Shown: one piece after another, positions 16,566-23,489 of the stretch
Numbering within the stretch: the first letter of the stretch is position 1
Layout of the letters: the number at the start of each line of letters is the position of its first letter
Source: Lachnoclostridium sp. An14
GTDB lineage: Bacteria > Bacillota > Clostridia > Lachnospirales > Lachnospiraceae
Direction: 5' to 3'
Length of the DNA stretch: 39,983 nt
NCBI RefSeq assembly: GCF_002160755.1
Contig: NZ_NFLE01000038.1
Location: 1 to 39,983 of the forward strand
Translations under genes and position numbers: made by a program
Notes under the pieces: generated by a model
The model's input: the letters and a program-made list of their open reading frames with translations, nothing else
Databases searched by the model: none
Told to the model about the DNA's origin: nothing

Positions 16566-17369
16566 ATGGGAGGAATAGTTACGAATCAGATAAAAATGTG
16601 GAAGAGGTTATTAACCGCAAGTATCTTTATTATATGTTTCAGCAGCCGCAGTTATGCTGCCGGATGGAACTGCCAGTGGCGCTATCTGCAGGAAAATGGA
16701 CAGCCGGTCCAGGGATGGCAGCAGCTGGAATGGCAGGGAGACCTGGACTGGTATTACTTTGACCCGAACGGTTTTATGCAGAGAGGATGGCAGCTAATCG
16801 GGGAAAAGTGGTACTACTTTTATGAATCGGGACAGATGGCTGATGGAGAAGCAGAAATTGGTGGCAGAAAGGTACAGTTTGAACAAGGAGTCCTGATTGA
16901 TCCTCCAAATGATGAAGCACACCGAAAGGCCAGTTATGCCAGAGACGAGCGGACGGAAGCGGAGATTTTACAGGCGGAGGAAAAAATCCGACAGGCGGTG
17001 GAGTATTGTAATCAGGGAGAAACGCCGTATGAGAAAGCTTATCGGATTTGCGAATGGATGAAGGAACATTTATATTATGACTTGAATGGACCGTATGATG
17101 TGGTAGGGGCATTGAATGCGGGCGGAACAATCTGCGAAGGATATGCAGTGGTTTATCGTGAGATTGCAGACCGTATGGGATTTTATTGCGAAAAGATAGT
17201 GAGCCGGAAAATGAACCATGCCTGGAATTTTATTGTGGTAGATGGAATGGAGTATTATACGGACGTAACATGGGAGGATGGAGGAAACCAGTTATTTAAT
17301 ATGCTGTTAGGAGAGGAGATAGAGAGAACCCATACGATAGAGGCGGTGCAACATCAATCCCAATTTTGA
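16566..17369 (+). CDS. Secreted transglutaminase-like protein with cell-wall-binding repeats
   Basis: The 267-residue protein begins with a signal peptide (hydrophobic core about 15-27, probable cleavage after SYA). Two to three aromatic repeats follow, typical of choline/cell-wall-binding modules (GWQQLEW...WYYFDPNGFMQRGW...WYYFYESGQMADG, about 48-105). The C-terminal half is a transglutaminase-like/cysteine peptidase domain with the complete triad Cys190 (TICEGYA), His218 (NHAWNFI) and Asp233 (YTDVTW). AAGGA lies only 3 bases before the ATG, a weak start. It directly follows the sortase gene. A role in crosslinking or trimming surface proteins during mating, or at the host interface, is inferred. 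Confidence 0.82.
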   Translation: MGGIVTNQIKMWKRLLTASIFIICFSSRSYAAGWNCQWRYLQENGQPVQGWQQLEWQGDLDWYYFDPNGFMQRGWQLIGEKWYYFYESGQMADGEAEIGGRKVQFEQGVLIDPPNDEAHRKASYARDERTEAEILQAEEKIRQAVEYCNQGETPYEKAYRICEWMKEHLYYDLNGPYDVVGALNAGGTICEGYAVVYREIADRMGFYCEKIVSRKMNHAWNFIVVDGMEYYTDVTWEDGGNQLFNMLLGEEIERTHTIEAVQHQSQF

Positions 17370-17380
17370 TTCGTGTATGG

Positions 17381-17409
17381 TTGCGTTTTTATTTACTTCG
17401 TGCTACAAT
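17381..17409 (+). promoter_or_regulatory. Predicted promoter of the small secreted protein gene
   Basis: TTGCGT (17381-17386) and TACAAT (17404-17409) are 17 bp apart. A 20-bp near-palindrome starts 2 bases after the -10 box, so the promoter is probably regulated and independent of the transfer operon. Confidence 0.5.
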
Positions 17410-17412
17410 TCG

Positions 17413-17428
17413 GTTAGTTAAAATTAAC
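17413..17428. promoter_or_regulatory. Variant of the GTTAG-N6-CTAAC palindrome
   Basis: GTTAG (17413-17417), six bases, then TTAAC (17424-17428). The whole stretch 17411-17430 is an almost perfect palindrome (CGGTTA...TAACCG). It differs by one base from the palindrome shared by the transporter island and sits just after the -10 box, a normal place for a repressor. Membership of the same set is uncertain. Confidence 0.4.
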
Positions 17429-17456
17429 CGGATCTATTGGAAATGAGGTTGTCAGC

Positions 17457-17783
17457 ATGAAAAAAATTTTGACTGTGTTTGGACTTTCCGCATTTTTTAT
17501 ATGTATGACTGCTTTCTATCATAACTGGACTTTGCATACAGATATCCGGACCGATGAGAGTGGGGCGGTAGCAGATACAGTAGGAAGAGACACAGAGCAA
17601 CCCTATATTCCAGAAAATTCTTCCACTTGGGGTGATTTGTACCGTCATTTTGATTCCCAGGGATTTGAAAAATTGCCGGAAGAGATGCGGGTTCAGCTGG
17701 ATGGCATACCGCTGGAACGGACCGACGGCCGGCCGGTGGAAGCATTTATCTCTACTCAGGCATATCTGTATCTGGAAGACTGA
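17457..17783 (+). CDS. Small exported or membrane-anchored hypothetical protein
   Basis: The 108-residue product starts MKKILTVFGLSAFFICMTAF, a clear signal peptide or N-terminal anchor. The rest is hydrophilic (GDLYRHFDSQGFEKLPEEMR, GRPVEAFISTQAYLYLED). GAGG lies about 9 bases before the ATG. It has its own promoter and a palindrome, and a strong terminator follows, so it is a single-gene unit at the end of the conjugation block. I do not recognise a family. It could be a surface exclusion or immunity-type protein, but nothing in the sequence proves that. Confidence 0.55.
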   Translation: MKKILTVFGLSAFFICMTAFYHNWTLHTDIRTDESGAVADTVGRDTEQPYIPENSSTWGDLYRHFDSQGFEKLPEEMRVQLDGIPLERTDGRPVEAFISTQAYLYLED

Positions 17784-17784
17784 C

Positions 17785-17850
17785 CAAAAAACTCCCCTGG
17801 ACAGAAGGAAATTCATAGGTTCCATTCTGCCCGGGGATATCCCGTTTTTT
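17785..17850. terminator. Bidirectional terminator between convergent genes
   Basis: An imperfect stem (17793-17810 with 17820-17837: TCCCC/GGGGA, CAGAA/TTCTG, GGAA/TTCC) is flanked by an A-run on the left (17786-17791) and a T-run on the right (17845-17851). It can end transcripts from both the small + strand gene and the - strand hydrolase gene. Confidence 0.75.
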
Positions 17851-17857
17851 TCGGAAT

Positions 17858-19024
17858 CTACCTGTGCTTCCGGCCGTCTTGCCATGTCAGGATGGTATCC
17901 ATAATCAGCTGAGGATTTCCTATATTGCAGTGGGCCTCTCCAAAAAGCGGGGCGCCGGGGACATAGAAGGTCAGGGATCTGGTATTGGCCAGAAGTTCTA
18001 TCTCGTCCCGATAGAGGGAAAAATCCACCAGCATATCTTTCCTGGCGCTGATCAGCAGGACATCCTGCTGAATCTGATCCGCTATGGGGCGGATGGAAAA
18101 GGCCCTTATTTTCTGCAGGTATTCATATACATCAGAAGTGCCGTAGGCGTAGTTGGAATGGCTGATCGACCAGCGAAACAGCGGCTCCTGTTCGGCCAGC
18201 CCCCGGTACAGCTCCAGGATTTCCTCACGTCTGTTTTCTTCCAGAAGCTGCTCCAGTTTCGCCCGCAGGGCCGGCGGCTTATCCGCCATGAGGGCATCGT
18301 AGATTCCTGGAAGCACGCACCAGGAAACTGCTCTCGTAATGCGGGGTTCCATGGCAGCAGCTCTGAGGCACAGTTCTCCGCCCAGAGAGACGCCGATGAT
18401 GGTGACCTGGTCGGCATTGTAATAGTCCAGGACGGCCTTTACCGGTTTTTCCCACTGGTCTGTAAAGGTCAGTCCATACCGACGGAGAGCGGCTCCCTGT
18501 CCAGGGCCTTCAAAAGCCAGCACTTCGTATCCGGCGCCGGCCAGATACAGCAGCATATCGGTGAATTCTTCCAGCAGGGAATCATTTCCGCCGTGAAATA
18601 AAAACGTGCCTTTGGGCGTGGATGGGGGCAGGATATGCCAGCAGGGAAGCATTCCTTTTTCGTAAGGAATCCAGTCCATCCGGATTGGGCCGCCTTGCTC
18701 CCGGAAAAGGGAAGAAAAGTGCTCATAGAACAGTTCTCTGGCTGTCTCGTAAACCTGCATGGTCTCCTCCGTTCCCGGTTCCATGAAAAACTCTGCCATT
18801 CGCAAATATCCGGCTGCACAAGCCCACTGATTTTCTGACTCCGCTTGAGCAGACAGCTCCTTTAACACCTGCGCCCAGGACTTAAAATCCGTGATCCGGC
18901 CTGCATTCTTTTTAATCTGTTCCGGGTCCCCGTGGTTCCACATCACCAGACGGTTCAGCTGAAAGTCAAATAGCGGGAGAGGGTGAAGCTGCCAGGTTCC
19001 CGGCGAAACAAAGGGTTGGTTCAT
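17858..19024 (-). CDS. Alpha/beta hydrolase family protein
   Basis: AAAAGGAGG lies about 7 bases before the ATG. The 388-residue protein has an N-terminal helical extension (about 1-115) and an alpha/beta hydrolase core. The oxyanion-hole motif is FHGGNDS (His144-Gly-Gly), the nucleophile elbow is GVSLGGE (Ser213), the likely acid is Asp330 in SARKDML, and the likely base is His365 in GEAHCN. Length and layout fit the large serine hydrolases with an N-terminal helical domain (FrsA/acyl-transfer or C-C hydrolase-like). The substrate is unknown. The gene follows an AraC regulator on the same strand with an 80-bp gap, so that regulator probably controls it. Confidence 0.8.
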   Translation of the reverse strand: MNQPFVSPGTWQLHPLPLFDFQLNRLVMWNHGDPEQIKKNAGRITDFKSWAQVLKELSAQAESENQWACAAGYLRMAEFFMEPGTEETMQVYETARELFYEHFSSLFREQGGPIRMDWIPYEKGMLPCWHILPPSTPKGTFLFHGGNDSLLEEFTDMLLYLAGAGYEVLAFEGPGQGAALRRYGLTFTDQWEKPVKAVLDYYNADQVTIIGVSLGGELCLRAAAMEPRITRAVSWCVLPGIYDALMADKPPALRAKLEQLLEENRREEILELYRGLAEQEPLFRWSISHSNYAYGTSDVYEYLQKIRAFSIRPIADQIQQDVLLISARKDMLVDFSLYRDEIELLANTRSLTFYVPGAPLFGEAHCNIGNPQLIMDTILTWQDGRKHR

Positions 19025-19104
19025 AAGGTATCCTCCTTTTTTGTTGTTTGATAGGGATGATACCAGAACAAAAGGCTGTCTGCTTCTGTTTATCTGCTGA
19101 TTTG

Positions 19105-19878
19105 TCAGGACAGCTCCACAGGCGCATGCCCGCCGAAGAACAGCTTTTTCACCTGGGTCATGGAAAGGCCGTAAAGTTTTCGGCTGATATCACTCATGTG
19201 AGAAGGGGAGGAAAAACCGGCTTCCATGCAAATATCGGTCATCGGTTTCCCTGTGGGGATCAGATAAAAGGCCCGTTCCAGCTTCATGTTGGCCAGGTAA
19301 AGGTGAAGGGAGATGCCTGCCTCCTGCTTAAACAGATGGGAGAGTCGGCTTTCTGACAGGCAGACGGCCCGGGCAATCTCCTGGACGGTGAGGCTTTCCA
19401 AATTCCGCGCCCGGTGAATATAGTCTGCGGCTTCCAAAATGCGGGAGTCCTCTGTGACCGGAAAATCAGGATTTAAGCCGGTCAGCTGTTCCAGCTTCAA
19501 AATCGCTTCTTTCCCATCAGAAGGAGAGGAGGCTGTCAGCCAAGCCTGGCTGACGGCCTGGGAGATGCCGGGGGAAAATTGGTAGTAAGACCGGCCTCTC
19601 AGAATACATTTTTTCAGACAGCTGTCTAAGGGAGTGAGCGCATCCAGAAAGGCCGCCAGAACCGGCCCTTCCGTGTAAATCGTATGGGAAATCCCAGAGC
19701 CGATGGCAATGCCCTCTGCTGGCATCCGGCAGCCGTCAACTTCTGCCAGAAAGGGCTGCTGCAGTCCAAAGATCAGGTGAGAGGCGAAATGCTCATGGGG
19801 CGCGGGAGCCAGACGGGCAGAGCGTATAAAATAAGTATTGTGCATGTGATAGATGGGGAAATTGGTATCGATGGACAT
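19105..19878 (-). CDS. AraC family transcriptional regulator
   Basis: The start is ATG 19878, with AAGGG about 10 bases upstream and a predicted promoter just before it; a longer frame to 19938 would run through that promoter. The 257-residue protein has an N-terminal cupin-like sensing domain (HEHFASHLIFGLQQP) and two helix-turn-helix motifs in the C-terminal 100 residues (LTVQEIARAVCLSESRLSHL and MTDICMEAGFSSPSHMSDIS). It is probably a ligand-responsive activator of the alpha/beta hydrolase gene 80 bp downstream and possibly of itself. The ligand is unknown. Confidence 0.85.
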   Translation of the reverse strand: MSIDTNFPIYHMHNTYFIRSARLAPAPHEHFASHLIFGLQQPFLAEVDGCRMPAEGIAIGSGISHTIYTEGPVLAAFLDALTPLDSCLKKCILRGRSYYQFSPGISQAVSQAWLTASSPSDGKEAILKLEQLTGLNPDFPVTEDSRILEAADYIHRARNLESLTVQEIARAVCLSESRLSHLFKQEAGISLHLYLANMKLERAFYLIPTGKPMTDICMEAGFSSPSHMSDISRKLYGLSMTQVKKLFFGGHAPVELS

Positions 19879-19915
19879 TGTTTCTCTTACCCTTCGTATT
19901 CTTCTAAATGTTTTT

Positions 19916-19944
19916 ATTGTATCAGACGGAAGTTTCAATTACAA
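19916..19944 (-). promoter_or_regulatory. Predicted promoter of the - strand AraC gene
   Basis: On the - strand, TTGTAA (19944-19939) and TACAAT (19921-19916) are 17 bp apart, about 38 bp before ATG 19878. The divergent AraC gene starts at 20000, so both regulators share a short intergenic region. Confidence 0.55.
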
Positions 19945-19999
19945 CTACGGCTGAAAGAGACTAAATTTGTTATATACCATTGATGTTAAAGGACGGCAT

Positions 20000-21007
20000 A
20001 TGAAAAGAGAGCTGCAGAATCGTGAAATTTATCAGGCGTACGACCATATGAACAGACAGGACTATTTTCAATCCAGCTATTCAATTCCTGAACACTTAGG
20101 AACAGGATTCATTCACTGTTATGCCATCCCCTGGGGGATTGTAATCGGGGAATTTTTCATGCAGTATCGTCAGGATATGGTGTTTAGAGGGAGAGCCACA
20201 TCAGGGACGTTTGAATTTACGTTCTGTCTGGGTGATGAGATTGACTGGACATTGACAAATACGGATTCACAGATCATCCGCATGAAACAGAATCAGGCAT
20301 TCTTTTCTCATGACAGGAACGGAGTTGAAGAAATCTGCTATAAAACTGGGAAAACGTATCACTTTATCGGGATTCGGATTCCCGGGAAAACACTGACCCA
20401 ATTAGTAGATCCAACTTATGATAATGAAACCCCAAAAAGAAAATATCCTGTTTTTGCCTCATGGGATATGAATGATACATTAAAAAAAGCCTTGTTTCAG
20501 CTTACGCAGCCTCCGGTCAGAGGAGGGGCAAAAAATCTATATCGGCAAGGTCTGATTCTGGAACTGTGTTCATACTGTATGGATGCAGTTTGTCCTGTGG
20601 AAGATTTCACGGGTATGCCAATCACGCTGGGCGTGGATAATAGCTTTGTATTGCCTGATTCCGGGGATTTGCATACGGTGAACATTGCGGTACAGCTTTT
20701 GGAGGATCATATAGAATGTGCGCCTTCCTGCAAAGAACTTGCAGGAAAACTTTATGTCAGTGAAAGTAAGTTGCAGCGCCTGTTTAAGAGAGTATTCGGC
20801 ATGACGGTTCATCAATATCTTCAGGAGCTGCGCGTGCAAAAAGCCCGTCGGATGTTTATGGATGGAGAGTGCAGAATCAGTCGTGTGGCATCCGCAGTTG
20901 GATATGAAAATCTAAGCTATTTTTCAGCGGTATATCAAAGAAAATATGGAACAACGCCAAAGCAGTTTTGTCGTTCTCTGAGACAAAATCCGCCAAAGAT
21001 GATTTAG
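20000..21007 (+). CDS. AraC family transcriptional regulator
   Basis: AAAGGA lies 6 bases before ATG 20000. The 335-residue protein has a long N-terminal sensing domain (about 1-225) and an AraC DNA-binding domain (about 230-330) with the helix-turn-helix stretches CKELAGKLYVSESKLQRLFK and ISRVASAVGYENLSYFSAVY, followed by the conserved YGTTPKQF ending. It is divergent from the other AraC gene, and 105 bp upstream of the ATC hydrolase-like gene, which it probably controls. Its sequence is different from the neighbour, so this is not a recent duplication. Confidence 0.85.
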   Translation: MKRELQNREIYQAYDHMNRQDYFQSSYSIPEHLGTGFIHCYAIPWGIVIGEFFMQYRQDMVFRGRATSGTFEFTFCLGDEIDWTLTNTDSQIIRMKQNQAFFSHDRNGVEEICYKTGKTYHFIGIRIPGKTLTQLVDPTYDNETPKRKYPVFASWDMNDTLKKALFQLTQPPVRGGAKNLYRQGLILELCSYCMDAVCPVEDFTGMPITLGVDNSFVLPDSGDLHTVNIAVQLLEDHIECAPSCKELAGKLYVSESKLQRLFKRVFGMTVHQYLQELRVQKARRMFMDGECRISRVASAVGYENLSYFSAVYQRKYGTTPKQFCRSLRQNPPKMI

Positions 21008-21112
21008 ACGGTTTTCGAGCTAAAATATGTTGATTTTAGAGTAGTTTTAGAGATTCCGTTCCGCTAAACTAATCATAGTGCAAAAGAATTGCAGCGCTTA
21101 GGAGGAATTTTT

Positions 21113-21673
21113 ATGAATAGGGATAGGAAAATTGCTTTGTCGGAGGAACTAATTCAACAAGCAGAAAAAGCGAAAGAAAAGATACTGGCGGATATGATAA
21201 GCGAACAAGAACAGAGGCTGTCACCTACGCAATTTAAAACAGCGCAGACAGGGATCTTGCCTCGTCTGGCATGGTATCTGGCTCTGACGGAGCATGGTGC
21301 TTCTTCGGAAGAAGCGCTTAAGCAGATTTGGGAAGATCTTATTGGTTCTGTGGGAGCCAAAAAGAGATTTGCATCTTTTTGCGGCAGTATTCCCGGAGGG
21401 TTTTCTTTATTCCGTAAGATTTTTTATCAGGCTCTGCAGTCGGACCTTTGGGATAATCAGTTTTATCAGAATGATAGTCAGGGCTTATGTTTTCATACCA
21501 CACGCTGCCTCTATAAAGATCTGGCGGATTATTACCACTGCCCTGAGGTGGCCGTATTATTCTGCAAAGTGGACCATGTAATGTTTGATAACCTAAAGCA
21601 TATCCGTTTTGAACGTTCCCAGACGTTGGGAGAGGGCGGAAGCTTATGTGATTTTCATTATTATAAACAATAA
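21113..21673 (+). CDS. L-2-amino-thiazoline-4-carboxylic acid hydrolase family protein
   Basis: AGGAGGAAT precedes ATG 21113 closely. The 186-residue protein matches the ATC hydrolase family in overall pattern: helical N-terminal half, then RCLYKDLADYYHCPEVAVLF, then FDNLKHIRFERSQTLGEGGS and CDFHYYK at the end. The named enzyme converts L-2-amino-thiazoline-4-carboxylate to N-carbamoyl-L-cysteine in a cysteine pathway. Most family members in Firmicutes sit beside AraC or TetR regulators and have no tested substrate, so the reaction here is uncertain. The gene is probably co-regulated with the AraC gene before it, and ends at a strong terminator. Confidence 0.78.
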   Translation: MNRDRKIALSEELIQQAEKAKEKILADMISEQEQRLSPTQFKTAQTGILPRLAWYLALTEHGASSEEALKQIWEDLIGSVGAKKRFASFCGSIPGGFSLFRKIFYQALQSDLWDNQFYQNDSQGLCFHTTRCLYKDLADYYHCPEVAVLFCKVDHVMFDNLKHIRFERSQTLGEGGSLCDFHYYKQ

Positions 21674-21679
21674 TCCAGG

Positions 21680-21728
21680 ACGTTTCCAGACAGCAAATTT
21701 TACCGCCTGGAAACGTTCTTGCTTTTTT
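21680..21728 (+). terminator. Intrinsic terminator between convergent genes
   Basis: ACGTTTCCAG (21680-21689) pairs with CTGGAAACGT (21707-21716) over 10 bp, followed by TCTTGCTTTTTT. The opposite side is T-rich when read on the - strand, so it may also end the transcript of ABC pair 1. Confidence 0.75.
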
Positions 21729-21749
21729 AGTTTTCAATCTGTTTGGCTG

Positions 21750-23489
21750 TCAGGTCTCCCCCAGTTTCCACCCAGCGGCCATCCGTCTGGCATCCAGGAA
21801 TTCCCGGTAAAGGCCGGGCTGGCCGGCCAGTTCCCTGTGGGTTCCGGACTGGACGATCCGTCCCTGATCGAGAACCAGGATCTGATCCGCATGTTCCACG
21901 GTTTTTAACCGATGGGCGATCATTATGATGGTTTTATTCCGCATCAGCTCCTCCATGGCTTTCTGGAGTTTATCCTCATTTTCCGGGTCCACGTTTGCCG
22001 TGGCCTCATCGAAGATAATGATGGGCGCGTCCTTCAAAATGGCCCTGGCGATGGAAATCCGCTGTTTTTCTCCTCCGGAGAGAGTAGCGCCGCCTTCCCC
22101 GATTACAGTTTTATAGCCTTCCGGAAGGGCTTCTATGAAATCGTGGCAGCAGGCCTTCTTCGCTGCAGCCACCACTTCCTCGTGGGAAGCCTCCGGCCGT
22201 CCGAACTTAATGTTGTTCTCGATGGTGTCGGCAAAGAGATACACATTCTGAAAGACCATGCTGATCTGATCCATCAGAGATTCCAGAGTGTACTCACGGA
22301 TATCTTTTCCGCCTACAGTGATGGCGCCTCTGTCCACATCCCAGAACCGGGCAATCAGATGGCAGAGAGTAGTTTTTCCACTGCCGGAGGGGCCCACGAT
22401 GGCCGTGGTGGTCTGATCCGGAATACGGACGGAGACATCCTGAAGGATAGGCTTTTTGTCATAGGAAAAGGACACGTGGTCCAGGGAAATCTCATGGGAG
22501 ACGGGAGCGATATCTGCCCCAGAGCTGTCCATTTCCGGCAGAGCCTTAATCTGGTCCGCATGGTCGATGGAGCTGCCTACCACCCGCAGGATGGCTGCGG
22601 CGCTGCCGGCGGACTGAATCTGGGAGAAGACCATAAAGGAGATAATCACCGTCATGACCCCATTGGCTAAGGGCATCGTTCCATTTAGGAAAAAGAATAC
22701 GGCGGCTCCCATCATCAGCACGGAGAACAGGCGGAGAATCCCTTCCTGGGCAATGTTGTAAGGGGTGAACAGCTGCTCAATGTCCAGATTGCTTTTCCGA
22801 TTGTATTCCAGAGCTTCCTGAAGCTGCCGGTCTCCTTTTCCCGTGAGGTTAAAGGATTTGATCACGCTCATTCCCTGGAGCTGCTCAAGCACCGCGTCCA
22901 CCAGCTGGGCCTCAGACTCCTGGCGCCTCGGCGTCACCTGTACCGATTTTTGCTCCATCCGGGAGGTAATCCACAGATAGAGGGCCGTCCCGGCAAGGAC
23001 CAGGAGGCCCACCCGCCAGTCAAAGACGAAGACGCATAGCATAAAGACCAGGGCGTTGATAAAGCCGCTTAAGATGCTGACAAGCACCACCGGTCCGGAG
23101 GTTTCCACCACATCCAGAACGGTAGTGGCAACTCCGGTGATTTCCCCCAGGCTTTTTTCGTTAAAATATCCCATGGGGATCCGCTTCAGCTTATCGCCGA
23201 TCTCAATCCTGCGGTTTGCCACCATAAAATATCCGGCGTGGGTCTGCTGGAGCTGGGTAAACCGGTTGATCACCGCCCGGCCGATGACGCTTGCGGCCAG
23301 CAGCAGGAGAGCCGTCCATGCGGCATCCGCCGTCTGCTCCCCGCTGGTTAAGGCCAGGACCACATAGTAGATGGCGCCAACCTGAAACATATGAAACACT
23401 GCGTAAAAGAAGCCCCAGAAAACGGACTTAGTAATGTTCCACTGTTCTTTGCCGGCAAAACGCCAGATTTTTTTCAATACCTCAATCAT
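21750..23489 (-). CDS. ABC transporter half-molecule, pair 1, second gene
   Basis: The 579-residue protein is a membrane domain with six helices (about 1-310) fused to an ATPase domain. Walker A is GPSGSGKT (366-373), the signature is LSGGEKQ (470-476), Walker B is FDEA with Asp494-Glu495, and the switch His is 526. The start overlaps the upstream gene by ATGA (23486-23489), so the two halves are made together and very likely form a heterodimer. The fold is that of exporters, but siderophore importers such as YbtQ and IrtB share it. The protein starts MIEVLKKIWRFAGKEQW and lacks an extra N-terminal domain. Uptake versus export cannot be decided from sequence alone. Confidence 0.88.
   Translation of the reverse strand: MIEVLKKIWRFAGKEQWNITKSVFWGFFYAVFHMFQVGAIYYVVLALTSGEQTADAAWTALLLLAASVIGRAVINRFTQLQQTHAGYFMVANRRIEIGDKLKRIPMGYFNEKSLGEITGVATTVLDVVETSGPVVLVSILSGFINALVFMLCVFVFDWRVGLLVLAGTALYLWITSRMEQKSVQVTPRRQESEAQLVDAVLEQLQGMSVIKSFNLTGKGDRQLQEALEYNRKSNLDIEQLFTPYNIAQEGILRLFSVLMMGAAVFFFLNGTMPLANGVMTVIISFMVFSQIQSAGSAAAILRVVGSSIDHADQIKALPEMDSSGADIAPVSHEISLDHVSFSYDKKPILQDVSVRIPDQTTTAIVGPSGSGKTTLCHLIARFWDVDRGAITVGGKDIREYTLESLMDQISMVFQNVYLFADTIENNIKFGRPEASHEEVVAAAKKACCHDFIEALPEGYKTVIGEGGATLSGGEKQRISIARAILKDAPIIIFDEATANVDPENEDKLQKAMEELMRNKTIIMIAHRLKTVEHADQILVLDQGRIVQSGTHRELAGQPGLYREFLDARRMAAGWKLGET

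Larger units (their letters stand above)
1449..17783 (+). mobile_element. Conjugative transfer module of an integrative conjugative element (partial)
   Basis: The span carries VirB2-like, VirB6/TrbL-like, VirB1-like wall hydrolase, PrgI (VirB3-like), VirB4 and VirD4/TraG genes in one direction, a Gram-positive type IV secretion system. Sortase and secreted-protein genes follow. The limits given are those of the gene block, not of the element: no integrase, relaxase, origin of transfer or attachment repeat was identified. The transporter genes further right may be cargo of the same element or a neighbouring island. Confidence 0.75.

Noticed and set aside
17864-18601. 245-codon + strand open frame over the alpha/beta hydrolase gene
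   Set aside because: The - strand frame has full hydrolase motifs and a strong binding site; the + strand frame is its shadow.
21912-22670. 252-codon + strand open frame over the pair 1 ATPase
   Set aside because: It is antisense to intact Walker and signature motifs; no family resemblance.
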